The notes under the pieces are model-generated. The model saw nothing but the letters and a program-made list of their open reading frames with translations. It had not been told where the DNA came from and did no database searches. Positions 36,988 to 46,059 of a stretch of 64,000 nucleotides of DNA are shown here, piece by piece; the first letter of the stretch is position 1; each line of letters begins with the position of its first letter. The stretch comes from Enterococcus crotali (GTDB lineage Bacteria; Bacillota; Bacilli; Lactobacillales; Enterococcaceae), in contig NZ_AYPQ01000002.1 of NCBI RefSeq assembly GCF_000633635.1, positions 27,808-91,807 of the forward strand, read 5' to 3'. A program made the translations under genes and the position numbers.

Positions 36988-37492
36988 ATTTTGTTAAATC
37001 GATTTTTTGATTGATCCAATAAACCAAAATACCACCGATAGACATAGACAATAACTCCCCAATAGCAACAGTTAACCATGTATAGAAAAATGGCAGGTGA
37101 TAAAAATAAGTCAACTGAGCAGCAACTGTAAACATCGATAGTGAACAGATAATGGCTGTGATACTCATTTTTTTGATCGGACTTTTAAACCGCTTGGTGA
37201 CCGAGTAAGAGAAAAGTAAAACGAAAAACGTCGAAAAACTGCCGATGACAACATCAACTAATCCTAAAGGTGATGCGAAATTTGAGATAGCTACACCTAA
37301 AGTCACGGCTATAATGTAACGTTTGTTGAATAGCGGCAAATAATTAAACAACTCGGAAAGCCTGAGTTGAATAGCGCCAAAACCAAATGGAGCTAAAAAG
37401 ATTGTAACCACGACATAAAGTGTGGTGATCATAGCCATTTTTGTCAAACTAATGACAGACCAAGCAGTAGTCTGGGTGTTTGGATTATTCAT
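36986..37492 (-). CDS. queT: Queuosine-precursor transporter QueT (COG4708)
   Basis: 168 residues, five to six helices. LAPFGFGAIQLRLSELFNYLP and LGVAISNFASPLGLVDVVIG match the QueT family, S-components of ECF-type vitamin transporters that bring in preQ1/preQ0-type precursors. A probable preQ1-II riboswitch covers its ribosome-binding site. Monocistronic. Confidence 0.86.
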   Translation of the reverse strand: MNNPNTQTTAWSVISLTKMAMITTLYVVVTIFLAPFGFGAIQLRLSELFNYLPLFNKRYIIAVTLGVAISNFASPLGLVDVVIGSFSTFFVLLFSYSVTKRFKSPIKKMSITAIICSLSMFTVAAQLTYFYHLPFFYTWLTVAIGELLSMSIGGILVYWINQKIDLTK

Positions 37493-37498
37493 ATGTGT

Positions 37499-37586
37499 TC
37501 TCCTTTGTAAAACAGTTTTCCTGTTTTAGTAATAACTATGACCAAAGGAAGTGACAGAACAATACCGCCAGCTGAAGTGTCATAGT
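37499..37586 (-). promoter_or_regulatory. Probable preQ1-II riboswitch in the queT leader
   Basis: On the minus strand: a stem CTATGAC(C) ... GGTCATAG encloses a loop ending in CTTCCTTT. After the stem come TTATTAC, a second hairpin (AAACAG-GAAA-CTGTTT) and then CAAAGGAGAA, which is both the SD and complementary to the loop CTTCCTTTG. This order, pseudoknot between loop and SD plus CAAAGGAGAA end, is that of preQ1-II riboswitches, known upstream of COG4708 genes in Lactobacillales. Binding of preQ1 would hide the SD. Confidence 0.62.
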
Positions 37587-37659
37587 GTGAATCATTTCAC
37601 TGCTTTTATGTTACCGAATATTCGATAGCTTGTAAAGCAAAGTATGGAGTCAAGCTCAT

Positions 37660-38424
37660 TTACTTTTCTAGCCAACCGCCATCGATTGGCATGACGGTTC
37701 CGTGAATGTAATCTGCTTGCTGGCTAGCCAAAAAGAGTGTCAAGGCTGCAACTTCTTCAGGCTTGGCCCAGCGTCCAGCGGGTGTTTCGTTTGCGACCCA
37801 TGCTGCTATTTTCCCATCACCAGCGAAATCAGCAGCATTCATGGGTGTTTGAATGGCTCCAGGAGCAATGGCATTTGCTCGAATTCCTTGTTTGATATAG
37901 TCGTGATCTAATTGCTTTGTATAACCGATGATTGCATGTTTTGATGCTGTATAAGCAGCGCCGCCACCACCTGCCACCATACCAGCAATTGAAGACATAT
38001 TGACGATGACACCATATTTTTGCTGCAGCATTTGGGGTAAAATCTGGTTGGTGACCAAAAAGGTTCCTTTCAGATTGACGGATAAAACATGATCCCACAT
38101 CGTTTCTGTTGTTTCCAAGGTAGGAGTGTAATTATCTAAGATACCGGCAGTATTAAGTAAAATATGTACACTGCCAAACGATTTATTTACCTGTTCTATG
38201 GCGGAACAGATTTCTGTTTTTTTTGTAATGTCTCCAGTATAAGGAATGAATTTTCCAGGTGAGTCTGTTGTTTTAGCAAGTGTTTGAGCTAACCCTTTTG
38301 TATCGAGGTCCATTCCTAAGACATTGGCACCTTGGCTGGCAAAAGCGACAGCTTGTGCTTGTCCTATACCAGAAGCGGCTCCTGTTATAAAAATTGTTTT
38401 TCCTTGGTATTCAGTAAATTCCAT
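37660..38424 (-). CDS. Short-chain dehydrogenase/reductase
   Basis: 254 residues. NAD(P) motif TGAASGIG (about 15-22), Asp after the second strand (GMDLDT), NTAG, and catalytic Ser (NMSSIAG), Tyr-x-x-x-Lys (YTASK). The C-terminal VMPIDGGWLEK is typical of 3-oxoacyl-ACP-reductase-like SDRs. The Asp39-like residue favours NAD(H). Substrate unknown. Monocistronic. Confidence 0.88.
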   Translation of the reverse strand: MEFTEYQGKTIFITGAASGIGQAQAVAFASQGANVLGMDLDTKGLAQTLAKTTDSPGKFIPYTGDITKKTEICSAIEQVNKSFGSVHILLNTAGILDNYTPTLETTETMWDHVLSVNLKGTFLVTNQILPQMLQQKYGVIVNMSSIAGMVAGGGGAAYTASKHAIIGYTKQLDHDYIKQGIRANAIAPGAIQTPMNAADFAGDGKIAAWVANETPAGRWAKPEEVAALTLFLASQQADYIHGTVMPIDGGWLEK

Positions 38425-38451
38425 AATCGTTCCTCTTTTCCTAACAAATAG

Positions 38452-38491
38452 AAGAAGCTAGACCGACTTATTTCAAGTGTCCTAGCTTCTT
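38452..38491 (-). terminator. Hairpin after the DUF2829 gene
   Basis: AAGAAGCTAG / CTAGCTTCTT inverted repeat between two minus-strand genes. The T-tract is weak in the minus direction, stronger in plus. Confidence 0.5.
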
Positions 38492-38500
38492 TTTATCTTT

Positions 38501-38737
38501 TTAATCTGTGCTGACGATTTTCCAGTCCTCAGCCAGTACATCACATGGAGTTGGTGAAAACATACTATAGCCTTCATCAGATGTTTTGATCAAAAAATAA
38601 GGTGTAACTTGGAGAAAAGTTCCATCCGATGTGCCAATTTCATCCCTAAGTTCAATATACAGTTCAAAACCGCCCCATCCTGTTCGTACAGCTTTAGCCC
38701 CTTTTTTTATCAGCGGCAATATTTCTTCAAATGTCAT
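38501..38737 (-). CDS. DUF2829 (Tad2-like) small protein
   Basis: The ATG is at 38737, with SD AAGGAGC 6 nt upstream; the frame opens earlier but without an SD. 78 residues: MTFEEILPLIKKGAKAVRTG, then WGG, a central VTPYFLIKTSDEGYSMFSP and the end CDVLAEDWKIV. This fits the DUF2829 family (N-terminal Arg-x-GW, C-terminal LxxDW), to which the phage anti-Thoeris protein Tad2 belongs. Tad2 tetramers trap cyclic ADP-ribose-type signals. The gene overlaps yigZ by 11 bp, an ordinary chromosomal place, so a housekeeping nucleotide-binding role is as likely as anti-defence. Confidence 0.72.
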   Translation of the reverse strand: MTFEEILPLIKKGAKAVRTGWGGFELYIELRDEIGTSDGTFLQVTPYFLIKTSDEGYSMFSPTPCDVLAEDWKIVSTD

Positions 38738-39386
38738 GTGTTTGCTCCTTTTCAATAATTGATAATTCATGATAAGAACATTCACCTTTTGTGAATACAA
38801 CTTGGCCATTCAACTGTTCGGTGATCTCTGTCATAAATAATTCTGTTTTTGGTTCATCAACAAGGCAAATTACTTCCACTTGTTCTGCGTAAATCGTGTC
38901 TTGTAATGTATAAGGATTATGCTCCATAAAATGCTGGAGAGTGCCTAAATTCGGATAACTAATGGTTAATCGGATTTCCTGCTGCAGCTTGCCTTCTACT
39001 AATCCAATTTTTTCTAATGCATGAGAAACTGCATGGCTATATGCTCGAATCAAGCCGCCCGAGCCTAATTTTGTGCCGCCAAAATAGCGAGTAACGACCG
39101 CAGCAACGTTGATCAGTTCTTGTTTTTTTAATACTTCCAACATCGGTATGCCAGCTGTACCACTTGGTTCGCCATCATCACTGCTGCGCTGGATGTCACT
39201 TTTTTCGCCGATTACAAAAGCACTGCAATTATGAGTGGCTTTCCAATGTTCCTTTTTCTTTTGTGCAATAAAGAGCTTGGCTTCTTCTTCTGAATAGACA
39301 CGCTTGAGCGCACAAATAAAGCGTGATTTCTTTATTTCAATTTCACTTTCTCCGTCAGAACGAATGGTAAAATAACTTTCAAGCAT
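38727..39386 (-). CDS. YigZ/IMPACT family protein
   Basis: 219 residues. UPF0029 N-terminal domain (IEIKKSRFICALKRVYSEEE; HWKATHNCSAFVIG; SSDDGEPSGTAGIPMLEVL; VTRYFGGTKLGSGGLIRAYS) and the C-terminal DUF1949 ferredoxin-like domain. IMPACT homologues influence translation and Gcn2 signalling in eukaryotes; the bacterial role is not settled. Operon with the DUF2829 gene. Confidence 0.92.
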   Translation of the reverse strand: MLESYFTIRSDGESEIEIKKSRFICALKRVYSEEEAKLFIAQKKKEHWKATHNCSAFVIGEKSDIQRSSDDGEPSGTAGIPMLEVLKKQELINVAAVVTRYFGGTKLGSGGLIRAYSHAVSHALEKIGLVEGKLQQEIRLTISYPNLGTLQHFMEHNPYTLQDTIYAEQVEVICLVDEPKTELFMTEITEQLNGQVVFTKGECSYHELSIIEKEQTHDI

Positions 39387-39478
39387 TTCCTCATTCCTTT
39401 TCTACATATTATTTTAAGTATAAAAAAAATCAGGGTGAGAAGCAACCACTCTCTTTAAAAAAAGATAAGTGCGTGCGT

Positions 39479-39506
39479 TTGCTTCTTGGAAAATATATGA
39501 GATAAT
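39479..39506 (+). promoter_or_regulatory. Promoter of the DUF7662-like gene
   Basis: TTGCTT, 16 bp, GATAAT, about 75 bp upstream of the gene. Confidence 0.45.
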
Positions 39507-39582
39507 GATTAAAAGAATGGATAGCTTTTAGCAAAAATCGATTTCTTTCAGGTAGAGTTGATCGAACAAAGGGGTGGGAAAT

Positions 39583-39870
39583 TTGGCAAAAGAGCGTCAA
39601 AAGAAATATGATAGCGTTACCCATTATTTAACAACCAATGGTGGTTCACAAGTAACTCTAACGTTTACTCAGTTTGACGAGTTACTTTTTCCTCATTCCG
39701 GACTACCTAAAACAGCAAGGACCGATGTTGACTGGTGGGCAAATGACCATAAGCATCCAGAAAAAGGAGCCTATGGTTGGCTTAACGCAAGCTATCAAGT
39801 GGTTCAAATAAATATTGAAAAAGAATATGTCGTTTTTAACAAGCTACTTAAATCCAATTGGCTGTTTTAA
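39583..39870 (+). CDS. Small DUF7662-like protein
   Basis: 95 residues from TTG 39583 (SD AAAGGGGTGGG); a GTG at 39574 is also possible. The conserved pattern is LTFTQFDELL, LPKTARTDVDWWAND and a final GWLNASYQVVQINIEKEYVV: a short domain (DUF7662-like) found alone or in restriction-linked proteins. Small acidic/aromatic, cytosolic. Function unknown. Confidence 0.65.
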   Translation: MAKERQKKYDSVTHYLTTNGGSQVTLTFTQFDELLFPHSGLPKTARTDVDWWANDHKHPEKGAYGWLNASYQVVQINIEKEYVVFNKLLKSNWLF

Positions 39871-39904
39871 ACGATTGATAAGTAATAGCTAAAAGTAGGA
39901 AGCG

Positions 39905-39932
39905 TTGACAAAAAGCCGTTTTTTACTATACT
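39905..39932 (+). promoter_or_regulatory. Promoter of the PTS IIB gene
   Basis: TTGACA, 16 bp, TATACT. Confidence 0.75.
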
Positions 39933-39990
39933 AAGATTAGAGATGTAGAACATGATTTGATTGAACCAATTGAAAAAGGAGATGGATAGA

Positions 39991-40317
39991 ATGGCTAAAA
40001 AAACAATTATGCTTGTATGTTCAGCTGGAATGAGCACAAGTTTACTCGTAACAAAAATGCAAAAAGCAGCGGATGCACAAGGTTTAGACGCGGACATATT
40101 CGCAGTATCTGCTTCAGACGCGGATAACAATTTAGAAAGTAAACCTGTAGATGTGTTACTATTAGGCCCTCAAGTTCGTTTTATGAAAGGCGATTTTGAA
40201 AAGCGTTTAGCACCAAAAGGAATTCCTCTTGAAGTCATCAATATGGCAGATTATGGCATGATGAATGGGGAAAAAGTTTTACAGCAAGCGTTAAATTTGA
40301 TTGGTAATGATGAATAA
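39991..40317 (+). CDS. PTS sugar transporter subunit IIB, cellobiose/lactose family
   Basis: ATG 39991 (SD AAGGAG); 108 residues. The phospho-accepting Cys is in VCSAGMSTSLL (P-loop-like), and LLGPQVRFM is typical of CelA-type IIB. It stands alone with its own promoter and terminator, without IIA or IIC. It could serve the IIC at 11849, which also lacks a IIB; that link is inference. Confidence 0.88.
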   Translation: MAKKTIMLVCSAGMSTSLLVTKMQKAADAQGLDADIFAVSASDADNNLESKPVDVLLLGPQVRFMKGDFEKRLAPKGIPLEVINMADYGMMNGEKVLQQALNLIGNDE

Positions 40318-40319
40318 AT

Positions 40320-40369
40320 AAAAAATGAGTAAGAAAAAAACGTGATTCGTTTTTTCTTACTCATTTTTT
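40320..40369 (+). terminator. Rho-independent terminator
   Basis: AAAAAATGAGTAAGAAAAAA ... TTTTTTCTTACTCATTTTTT, nearly perfect 22-bp arms. Confidence 0.88.
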
Positions 40370-40426
40370 GTGCCTCAAAAAAATAATTCACGAAAAGTGC
40401 GTAGTTATATTACGAAGGGGGGAAAT

Positions 40427-41753
40427 ATGCAAGAATTATGGGGAAGAAAAGTTTTAAAAAAAGAGATCGACAATGACAAAATCATTGAAGTTTCTAGCCA
40501 AAATATGCCAACAATGGAGGAGTTAAATGATAAGGAAATCCAGTGTTTACGATGCGGTCAAATTCAAAGGAAAGTGACTGTCCGATTGAGTAATGGAAAT
40601 TATTTTTGTCCAGAGTGTATTCAACTAGGCAGAGTAGATACTAGCAAGAATTTTATCATTTACCAGAGCCGGAGTCGATAAAAAAGACAGTTCATTTTGC
40701 CTGGGAAGGAAAGCTTACTGATGGACAACAAGCTGTATCAGATGAGCTATTAGCTTCTGTAAAAAAAGGGGAATCTAGAATGATTTGGGCGGTGACAGGC
40801 GCAGGAAAGACAGAGATGCTATTTAAAACGATTCATTATTCTTTGGAATGTGGCTATCGCGTTGGGGTGGCCTCACCTAGAGTAGATGTTTGTTTAGAGC
40901 TTTTTCCTAGAATCCAAGCCGTGTTTCCAGATGAACCAGCTATCTTGCTTCATGGAAAGATGGACGAAAGATATTATTATACTAAATTACTAGTATGTAC
41001 TACGCATCAATTATTACGTTTTTTTCAAGCTTTCGATGTATTGATTATTGATGAAGTGGACGCTTTTCCTTTTGTGAACAATCCATTACTGCAATATGCT
41101 GTAAAACAATCAAGCAAAAACAAGAGCTCACTCATCTATTTAACTGCAACTCCGACAGATGCATCAACTAAAAGAAATGATCAAACGAACTTGAAAATCA
41201 GCATCTTACCTGCCCGTTATCATCGGAGAGCACTACCCGTTCCTAAAATAAAATGGTGTCGTCACTGGCATGAAAAAATCAAAAAAGGTCGCAGTCCAAA
41301 GCAACTTGTGACTAAAATCCGTATGTTGATGAATAAAAATGATGTATTGATTTTCTGTCCAAGCATTTCTTTGATGGAACAATTAAAGAACGCTATAGAA
41401 AAGGAATTTCCAGAAGTACCACTAGCTTGCGTTCATTCACAAGATTCAGAGCGATTGGAAAAAGTGCTGGGAATGAGAAATAAAAAATATAGAATTTTAA
41501 TAACATCTACTATTTTGGAACGAGGGGTGACTTTTGATGGTGTTTCGGTGATTGTTTTAGGAGCAAATCATTCTGTTTTTGCAACGTCAGCTCTTGTTCA
41601 AATTGCTGGTAGAGTCGATCGAAGAATGAACTACACTGCAGGTGAGGTTTGGTTTTTACATGATGGCTGTACGAAAGCATGAAAGAGGCAATCAGACAAA
41701 TCAAAAGGATGAATAGGCTAGGAGTGGAGAGGGGCTTGATTGATGAAATGTAA
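40427..41753 (+). pseudogene. comFA: Competence DNA helicase ComFA, two frameshifts
   Basis: ATG 40427 follows AAGGGGGGAA. The N-terminal zinc finger has CLRCGQIQRK and YFCPECIQLG. A missing T in the T4 run at 40651-40654 breaks the frame; repaired it reads KNFYHLPEPESIKKT. Helicase motifs follow: Walker A TGAGKTEM, DEAD-like IIDEVDAFPF, and motif VI QIAGRVDRR. A second single-base loss at about 41679 cuts the last 25 residues (repaired end MKEAIRQIKRMNRLGVERGL... to TAA 41753, overlapping comFC). ComFA drives single-stranded DNA through the ComEC channel during transformation. With all motifs intact, artefact is likely. Confidence 0.85.
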
Positions 41754-42492
41754 TTATTGCAGGCAAACGATCACTAGAAATTTAACTATAAAAGAAATTT
41801 TTTTGCCTAAAAAAATCATGTCTGAACAATTGTGTTCACAATGTGTCGTAAAATTTCAATTATTGGGGAAAAAAGAAAATTGCCATGGCTGTCAACGGCA
41901 GACTAAGCATACGTATTGCGAGGATTGCTTAAAGTGGCAACAGTATTATCCAGGTTATGACTTTCATCATGAAGCGATATACACTTACAATCAAGCGATG
42001 CAAGAATGGTTTGAAGAATATAAATTTAAAGGGAATTATCGTCTTCGGTATAGCTTTGCTTCAGCTTTACAGCGGTACTTTGAAAAAAAGAAAAATTTTT
42101 TAGTGATCCCGATGCCAATTTCAACGAAACGTATGGAAATGCGCGGATTTAATCAGGTCGAAGGAATACTAGATGCTGCTGGTATCTCATACGAGCCCTA
42201 TCTTATTCGCTTTGCAGAGGGTGTTTCTCAAGTTCAAAAAACAAGAAAAGAACGATTAACTTTACAACAGCCCTTTAAGCTTACAAAGGAAGGGCTCAGA
42301 GAAGTTGAAAATAAAGACATTCTTTTGGTTGATGATATTTATACAACCGGGCGGACGATTTTCCATGCAGCACAAGTTATTTTAGAAAAAGAACCTGCAA
42401 AACTGTATACGTTTCTCTCGCGAGGTGAAAGAGAAATTAAAATAAAAAAACGACTGCAATTATGTTGGCAAAAGCAGGATAATTCGTTATAA
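41743..42492 (+). CDS. comFC: ComF family phosphoribosyltransferase-like protein ComFC
   Basis: ATG 41743; 249 residues. Two pairs of zinc-type Cys (CNYC ... CSQC and CHGCQ ... CEDC), then a PRTase domain with the PRPP motif DILLVDDIYTTGRT. It follows comFA directly and, in other Firmicutes, is required for natural transformation. hpf comes next, a common order. Confidence 0.92.
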   Translation: MKCNYCRQTITRNLTIKEIFLPKKIMSEQLCSQCVVKFQLLGKKENCHGCQRQTKHTYCEDCLKWQQYYPGYDFHHEAIYTYNQAMQEWFEEYKFKGNYRLRYSFASALQRYFEKKKNFLVIPMPISTKRMEMRGFNQVEGILDAAGISYEPYLIRFAEGVSQVQKTRKERLTLQQPFKLTKEGLREVENKDILLVDDIYTTGRTIFHAAQVILEKEPAKLYTFLSRGEREIKIKKRLQLCWQKQDNSL

Positions 42493-42565
42493 TAGAATTA
42501 AGAAGAAGGATAACAGAGTGGTCCTTTTATTCCTTCTTTAGTGGCAGATGAAAGGGGTAATCGTT

Positions 42566-43117
42566 ATGTTTAGATATAATGTGCGTGGAGAAAACATCGA
42601 AGTTACTGAAGCTATCCGTGACTATGTAGAGAAAAAAGTAGGCAAATTAGAGCGTTATTTCAGTGATTCACCTGAAGCAACTGTACATGTAAATTTAAAA
42701 GTTTATACTGAAAAAACAGCAAAAGTTGAGGTTACGATTCCTCTACCTTATTTAGTTTTACGAGCGGAAGAAACATCACCTGATTTATATGCAAGTGTTG
42801 ATTTAGTTGTAGATAAGTTAGAACGACAAATTCGTAAATTTAAAACAAAAATTAACCGTAAATCTCGTGAAACAGGGATGAATACTGCTAAAGCAGCTAT
42901 TTTCTTAAATGGTGAAGAAACACCTGAAGAAACGCCAGAATTAGACATTGTTCGTACAAAACGTCTTTCATTAAAACCAATGGATAGTGAAGAAGCTGTT
43001 TTACAAATGAACATGTTAGGACATAACTTTTTTATCTTTGAAGATTCAGAAACAAACGGAACAAGTATTGTTTACCGTCGTAAAGATGGCAAATATGGCT
43101 TGATCGAAACAGACTAG
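42566..43117 (+). CDS. hpf: Long-form ribosome hibernation promoting factor
   Basis: ATG 42566 has SD AAAGGGG 8 nt away; ATG 42548 has none. 183 residues: an N-terminal HPF/YfiA fold (MFRYNVRGENIEVTEAIRDY ... VDKLERQIRKFKTKINRKSR), a linker and a C-terminal dimerisation domain (EEAVLQMNMLGHNFFIFEDS ... YRRKDGKYGLIE). The long form pairs 70S ribosomes into 100S dimers in stationary phase. Confidence 0.95.
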   Translation: MFRYNVRGENIEVTEAIRDYVEKKVGKLERYFSDSPEATVHVNLKVYTEKTAKVEVTIPLPYLVLRAEETSPDLYASVDLVVDKLERQIRKFKTKINRKSRETGMNTAKAAIFLNGEETPEETPELDIVRTKRLSLKPMDSEEAVLQMNMLGHNFFIFEDSETNGTSIVYRRKDGKYGLIETD

Positions 43118-43245
43118 ATTGAACCAATGTGGGAAAATAATTTTGATTTAATAAAATTGTTCTGAAATAACTGGAAGATTAAAAGAAAAGGTATTTTTAG
43201 AAAATTATTATCAAGAATTATTTCCTTTCGAATATTCGATTTTTA

Positions 43246-43290
43246 AGAGACTGAAGCAGGACGGCACACGTTTTGCCGCAGTCTCTTTCC
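43246..43290 (+). terminator. Terminator after hpf
   Basis: AGAGACTG / CAGTCTCT enclosing CGGCA/TGCCG; T-rich tail. The rest of 43118-43447 is AT-rich with the secA promoter. Confidence 0.78.
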
Positions 43291-43301
43291 TCATTTCCTT
43301 C

Positions 43302-43331
43302 TTGTGTACATAAAAAAAGAACTAATATATT
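43302..43331 (+). promoter_or_regulatory. Possible secA promoter
   Basis: TTGTGT, 18 bp, TATATT. Confidence 0.4.
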
Positions 43332-43447
43332 ATTAATATTAAGAGAAGTTATTTCCTTTCTTAGCAACTAGTGATAAAATAGAAAGGATGATTGTGCATT
43401 TAGTGCAAAAAATAAATTAGAGTTTACTGAAAGGAACACTTAAAAAC

Positions 43448-45979
43448 ATGGCGAATTTTTTAAAAAAGATAATTGAAAATGATAAAAAGGAACTAAAGCG
43501 CTTGGATGGTATTGCCAAACAAGTAGATACTCATGCATCAGCTATTGCTGCATTAAGCGATGAAGAATTGAAAGCAAAGACAGACGAGTTCAAAGCTCGT
43601 TACAAAAAGGGAGAAACACTAGATCAACTACTACCAGAAGCTTTTGCTGTTGTTCGTGAAGCAGCGAAACGCGTTTTAGGATTATATCCATACCATGTTC
43701 AGTTAATGGGTGGGATCGTTTTACACGATGGGAATATTCCTGAAATGAGAACAGGTGAAGGGAAGACTTTGACTGCTACGATGCCAGTTTATTTGAATGC
43801 ATTGACAGGCGAAGGCGTTCACGTAGTAACCGTAAATGAATATTTAGCAACTCGTGATTCGGATGAAATGGGAGAATTATACAATTTCTTAGGCTTGACA
43901 GTTGGTTTAAACATTAATTCAAAATCATCGGAAGAAAAACGTGATGCTTATAATTGTGATATTACTTATAGTACAAACAATGAATTAGGTTTCGACTACT
44001 TACGTGATAATATGGTTGTTTACCGCAATCAAATGGTACAACGCCCATTGAACTATGCAATTGTGGATGAAGTCGATTCGATCTTGATCGATGAAGCTCG
44101 TACACCGTTGATCATTTCAGGTCAAGCTGAAAAATCAACAGCACTATACACGCGTACGGATAATTTTGTTAAGCGTCTAAAAGAAGAAGAAGATTATAAA
44201 ATCGATGTTCAATCTAAAACGATCAGCTTAACAGAAGCGGGTATCGAAAAAGCGGAAGAAAACTTTGGTTTAGAAAATCTTTATGATATTGAAAATACTG
44301 CCTTGACTCATCACATGGATCAAGCGTTGCGTGCAAACTTCATCATGCTTCGCGACATTGATTACGTGGTACAAGAAGGCAAAGTCTTGATCGTTGACCA
44401 ATTTACTGGTCGTATCATGGATGGACGTCGTTATTCAGATGGTCTTCACCAAGCAATCGAAGCCAAAGAAGGCGTAGAGATCGAAGATGAAACTAAAACA
44501 ATGGCGACAATCACGTTCCAAAACTATTTCCGTATGTATAAGAAATTATCTGGGATGACTGGTACCGCTAAAACCGAGGAAGAAGAGTTTCGTGAAATTT
44601 ACAATATTCAAGTCTTCCAAATTCCAACGAACCGTCCAATCGTTCGTGATGACCGTGCAGATTTACTTTACCCAACACTGCAAAGTAAATTTAAAGCAGT
44701 GGTTCAAGACATCAAAGAACGTTACCATAACGGTCAACCAGTCTTAGTTGGTACAGTGGCTGTTGAAACGTCTGAATTATTATCAGAGTTATTAAATAAA
44801 GAAAAAGTGCCGCATGAAGTATTGAACGCGAAAAATCACTTTAAAGAAGCGGAGATCATCATGAATGCTGGTCAAAAAGGTGCGGTTACGATCGCTACCA
44901 ATATGGCTGGTCGTGGTACAGATATCAAGCTTGGTCTGGGTGTTATCGAACTTGGTGGTTTAGCTGTGATTGGGACTGAACGTCATGAATCTCGTCGTAT
45001 CGATAATCAATTACGTGGACGTGCTGGACGTCAAGGAGACCCTGGGGTTTCTCAATTCTATCTGTCACTTGAAGATGATCTGATGAAACGTTTCGGTTCA
45101 GATCGAATCAAAGCGTTCTTGGATCGTATGAACGTTGAAGAGTCAGATGCAGTGATTCAAAGTAAAATGTTCAGCAAACAAGTAGAGTCTGCTCAAAAAC
45201 GTGTGGAAGGAAACAACTATGATACACGTAAAAATGTCTTGCAATATGATGATGTAATGCGTGAACAACGTGAAGTCATTTACGCACAACGCCAAGAAGT
45301 CATTATGGAAGAAAACGATTTGACTGAAGTGTTATTGAATATGGTAAAACGGACGATCACACGTGTTGTGGAGAGTCACACGCAATTAGAAAAAGAAAAT
45401 TGGAACTTAGATGGCATTGTCGATTTTGCTGCTTCAACTTTAGTTCATGAAGATTCTATTACTAAAGCAGATATTGAGACTAAATCGCCAGAAGAAATCA
45501 AAGCATATTTAGTAACGCGTGCCCAAGAAGTCTATGATACAAAAGTAGAGCAGTTAAATGGAGCAGAGCAAATTCTTGAGTTCCAAAAAGTTGTTATTTT
45601 ACGTGTTGTAGATACAAAATGGACTGATCATATTGATGCAATGGATCAATTACGTCAATCTGTTGGTTTGCGTGCTTATGGTCAAAACAATCCATTAGTT
45701 GAATATCAAACAGAAGGGTACAATATGTTTGAAGAAATGATTGGAGCAATTGAATACGAAGTGACTCGCTTATTCATGAAATCAGAAATTCGTCAAAATG
45801 TTCAGCGTGAACAAGTAGCGCAAGGCGAAGCTGTTCATTCATCAGATGAAGAAGAGCCGCAAAGTAATACAAGTGCTAAGAAAAAACCAATCCATGTTGA
45901 CGAAAAAATTGGCCGTAATGATCCTTGTCCATGCGGCAGTGGCAAGAAATACAAAAATTGTCACGGTAAAGGACTGTAA
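43448..45979 (+). CDS. secA: Preprotein translocase ATPase SecA
   Basis: 843 residues, usual length. Walker A GEGKT (103-107), DEVD (207-210), the preprotein cross-linking domain, [10 protein letters not shown] in NBD2, and a C-terminal zinc/SecB-type tail [14 protein letters not shown]. It drives proteins through SecYEG. prfB follows, the usual Firmicute order. Confidence 0.98.
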   Translation: MANFLKKIIENDKKELKRLDGIAKQVDTHASAIAALSDEELKAKTDEFKARYKKGETLDQLLPEAFAVVREAAKRVLGLYPYHVQLMGGIVLHDGNIPEMRTGEGKTLTATMPVYLNALTGEGVHVVTVNEYLATRDSDEMGELYNFLGLTVGLNINSKSSEEKRDAYNCDITYSTNNELGFDYLRDNMVVYRNQMVQRPLNYAIVDEVDSILIDEARTPLIISGQAEKSTALYTRTDNFVKRLKEEEDYKIDVQSKTISLTEAGIEKAEENFGLENLYDIENTALTHHMDQALRANFIMLRDIDYVVQEGKVLIVDQFTGRIMDGRRYSDGLHQAIEAKEGVEIEDETKTMATITFQNYFRMYKKLSGMTGTAKTEEEEFREIYNIQVFQIPTNRPIVRDDRADLLYPTLQSKFKAVVQDIKERYHNGQPVLVGTVAVETSELLSELLNKEKVPHEVLNAKNHFKEAEIIMNAGQKGAVTIATNMAGRGTDIKLGLGVIELGGLAVIGTERHESRRIDNQLRGRAGRQGDPGVSQFYLSLEDDLMKRFGSDRIKAFLDRMNVEESDAVIQSKMFSKQVESAQKRVEGNNYDTRKNVLQYDDVMREQREVIYAQRQEVIMEENDLTEVLLNMVKRTITRVVESHTQLEKENWNLDGIVDFAASTLVHEDSITKADIETKSPEEIKAYLVTRAQEVYDTKVEQLNGAEQILEFQKVVILRVVDTKWTDHIDAMDQLRQSVGLRAYGQNNPLVEYQTEGYNMFEEMIGAIEYEVTRLFMKSEIRQNVQREQVAQGEAVHSSDEEEPQSNTSAKKKPIHVDEKIGRNDPCPCGSGKKYKNCHGKGL

Positions 45980-46059
45980 GAATCAATGAAGGTGAGGCGT
46001 TTGCTTCGCCTTCATTTGTTTGCGTAATAGAGTATTGAAAATGAAAGGAAGAAAATATC

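Noticed and set aside
40427-41753. ComFA as a true pseudogene marking loss of competence
   Set aside because: All helicase and zinc motifs are intact once two single bases are restored, and comFC is whole.
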